From positions 637,960 to 701,959 of the forward strand of contig OY288189.1 of the NCBI GenBank assembly GCA_958439205.1: a stretch of 64,000 bases of DNA. Reading direction: 5' to 3'. The stretch is from an uncultured Allorhizobium sp. Lineage in GTDB: Bacteria; Pseudomonadota; Alphaproteobacteria; Rhizobiales; Rhizobiaceae. The translations under genes and the position numbers were made by a program. The stretch's first letter is position 1. Every line of letters begins with the position of its first letter. Under the pieces are notes generated by a model. It was given only the letters and a program-made list of their open reading frames with translations, did not search any database and was not told the DNA's origin. Below are positions 63,240 through 64,000 of the stretch, piece after piece.

Positions 63240-64000
63240 TGCTGGGCGTCTGCTACTATCCGGAACACTGGGACGAAAGCCGGTGGCGAACCGACGCGCG
63301 CCGGATGCGCGAACTCGGCATTTCTTTCGTGCGTATCGGTGAATTCGCCTGGTCTCGCCTGGAGCCCTCGCGCGGTACCTTCACGTTTGAATGGCTCGAC
63401 CGGGCGATCGACGTGCTGCACGAAGCGGGCCTCAAGGTCGTGCTGGGAACGCCGACCGCGACCCCGCCCAAGTGGCTTGTGGACGAATGCCCTGACATCA
63501 TCCCCTATGACGAACAGGGCCGCCCGCGCGGTTTCGGGTCGCGTCGCCATTACACCTTCTCATCGGAGACCTGGTGGAAGGAGAGCGCCCGGATCGTCGA
63601 GATCGTTGCCAAGCGCTACGGGACCCATCCCGGTATCGTCGGCTGGCAGACCGATAACGAATATGGCTGCCATGACACGACCCTCTCCTGGGGCCCTGAA
63701 GATCTGAAGAGCTTCAAGCGCTGGCTGCGTCTGCGTTACCAGTCGACTGACCAGCTGAACGAGGCCTGGGGTTCGGTCTTCTGGTCGATGGAGCTCAATA
63801 GTTTCGACGACGTGGCGCTGCCGAACCTGACGGTGACCGAGCCGAACCCGGCGACGCGTCTCGACTTCTGGCGTTTCCATTCGGATCAGGTCGCGGCCTA
63901 TGACAAGATGCAGTGCGAGATCATCCGCAAGCATTCGCCCGACCGCTGGATCACCCATAACTTCATGGGCTTCGTCTCGGATTTCGACCACTTCAAGGTC
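63239..64000 (+). CDS. Beta-galactosidase, GH42 family (N-terminal part, cut by window edge)
   Basis: This is the first 254 residues of a GH42 enzyme: MLGVCYYPEHWDESRWRTDARRM, FVRIGEFAWSRLEPSRGTF, TPTATPPKWLVDECPDI and the acid/base Glu141 in GWQTDNEYGCHDTT. The family's nucleophile lies beyond the edge. The ATG shares one base with the ATPase stop (TAATG), so it belongs to the galactoside operon. The internal cleavage of both alpha- and beta-galactosides by one operon is suggested. Confidence 0.93.

Overview
The window is about 64 kb of GC-rich, densely packed chromosomal DNA from an alphaproteobacterium. It is almost certainly a member of the Rhizobiaceae (Rhizobium/Agrobacterium/Ensifer group). 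The evidence is the gene order obg-proB-proA-nadD-rsfS-rlmH-envC-ctpA-(divergent polysaccharide deacetylase)-rppH, an Atu4866-type small protein, an imuA-imuB-dnaE2 cassette under a GAAC-N7-GAAC LexA box, and a complete C-P lyase locus with rhizobial gene order. I see no tRNA, rRNA, insertion sequence, prophage or CRISPR array.

Region 1 (1-3.7 kb): SOS mutagenesis cassette imuA-imuB-dnaE2 (dnaE2 runs off the left edge). Region 2 (3.8-8.3 kb): small accessory genes, namely a minimal metalloprotease, a GlxA/FtrA-type regulator divergent from a rhodanese, an Atu4866-like protein with an exported SnoaL-like protein, and a divergent LysR regulator. Region 3 (7.7-20.7 kb): housekeeping block covering RNA 5' processing, envelope remodelling, ribosome maturation, NAD and proline synthesis, the Obg GTPase, two acetyltransferases and rpmA/rplU. 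Region 4 (21-34 kb): phosphonate catabolism, with phnG-H-I-J-K-L-hexapeptide transferase and phnC-D-E1-E2-DUF1045-phnM-phnN on the minus strand and phnF divergent. Two PHO boxes sit the same distance from phnG and phnC, and PhnF-like palindromes fill the phnG/phnF gap. No phnP is visible. The DUF1045 2H-phosphoesterase protein is a candidate for that step.

Region 5 (34.1-38.3 kb) is the most unusual object. It encodes a 1415-residue protein built, apart from 7 N-terminal and 8 C-terminal residues, of 175 octapeptides [LMIF]-[ST]-x-x-Q-[IVL]-x-[AGS] in one unbroken register. Hand alignment shows a second level of order. Variant octads recur every 17 octads (136 residues, 408 bp), and the two strongest marker classes alternate at spacings of 10 and 7 octads. 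Region 6 (38.7-45.7 kb): a P-type cation ATPase, a GntR-FCD regulator divergent from a class I glutamine amidotransferase, and a LysR regulator divergent from a ring-cleaving dioxygenase plus carboxylesterase-type hydrolase (quinone/electrophile response type).

Region 7 (45.7-55.9 kb): a sugar locus with an RbsABC-type importer, a FucU mutarotase, an aldo/keto reductase, an altronate dehydratase (UxaA), a UxaB-like reductase, a GntR regulator with two winged-helix domains, and an LgoD/YjjN-like zinc dehydrogenase. Together these enzymes fit a route from L-galactose through L-galactonate, D-tagaturonate and D-altronate to 2-keto-3-deoxygluconate. This is an inference from gene content. Region 8 (55.9-64 kb): an AraC regulator divergent from a galactoside operon (binding protein, two permeases, GH36 alpha-galactosidase, MsmK/UgpC-type ATPase and a GH42 beta-galactosidase cut by the right edge). 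All three solute-binding-protein genes in the window are followed by a strong GC stem-loop without a U-run, which may set binding protein above permease.
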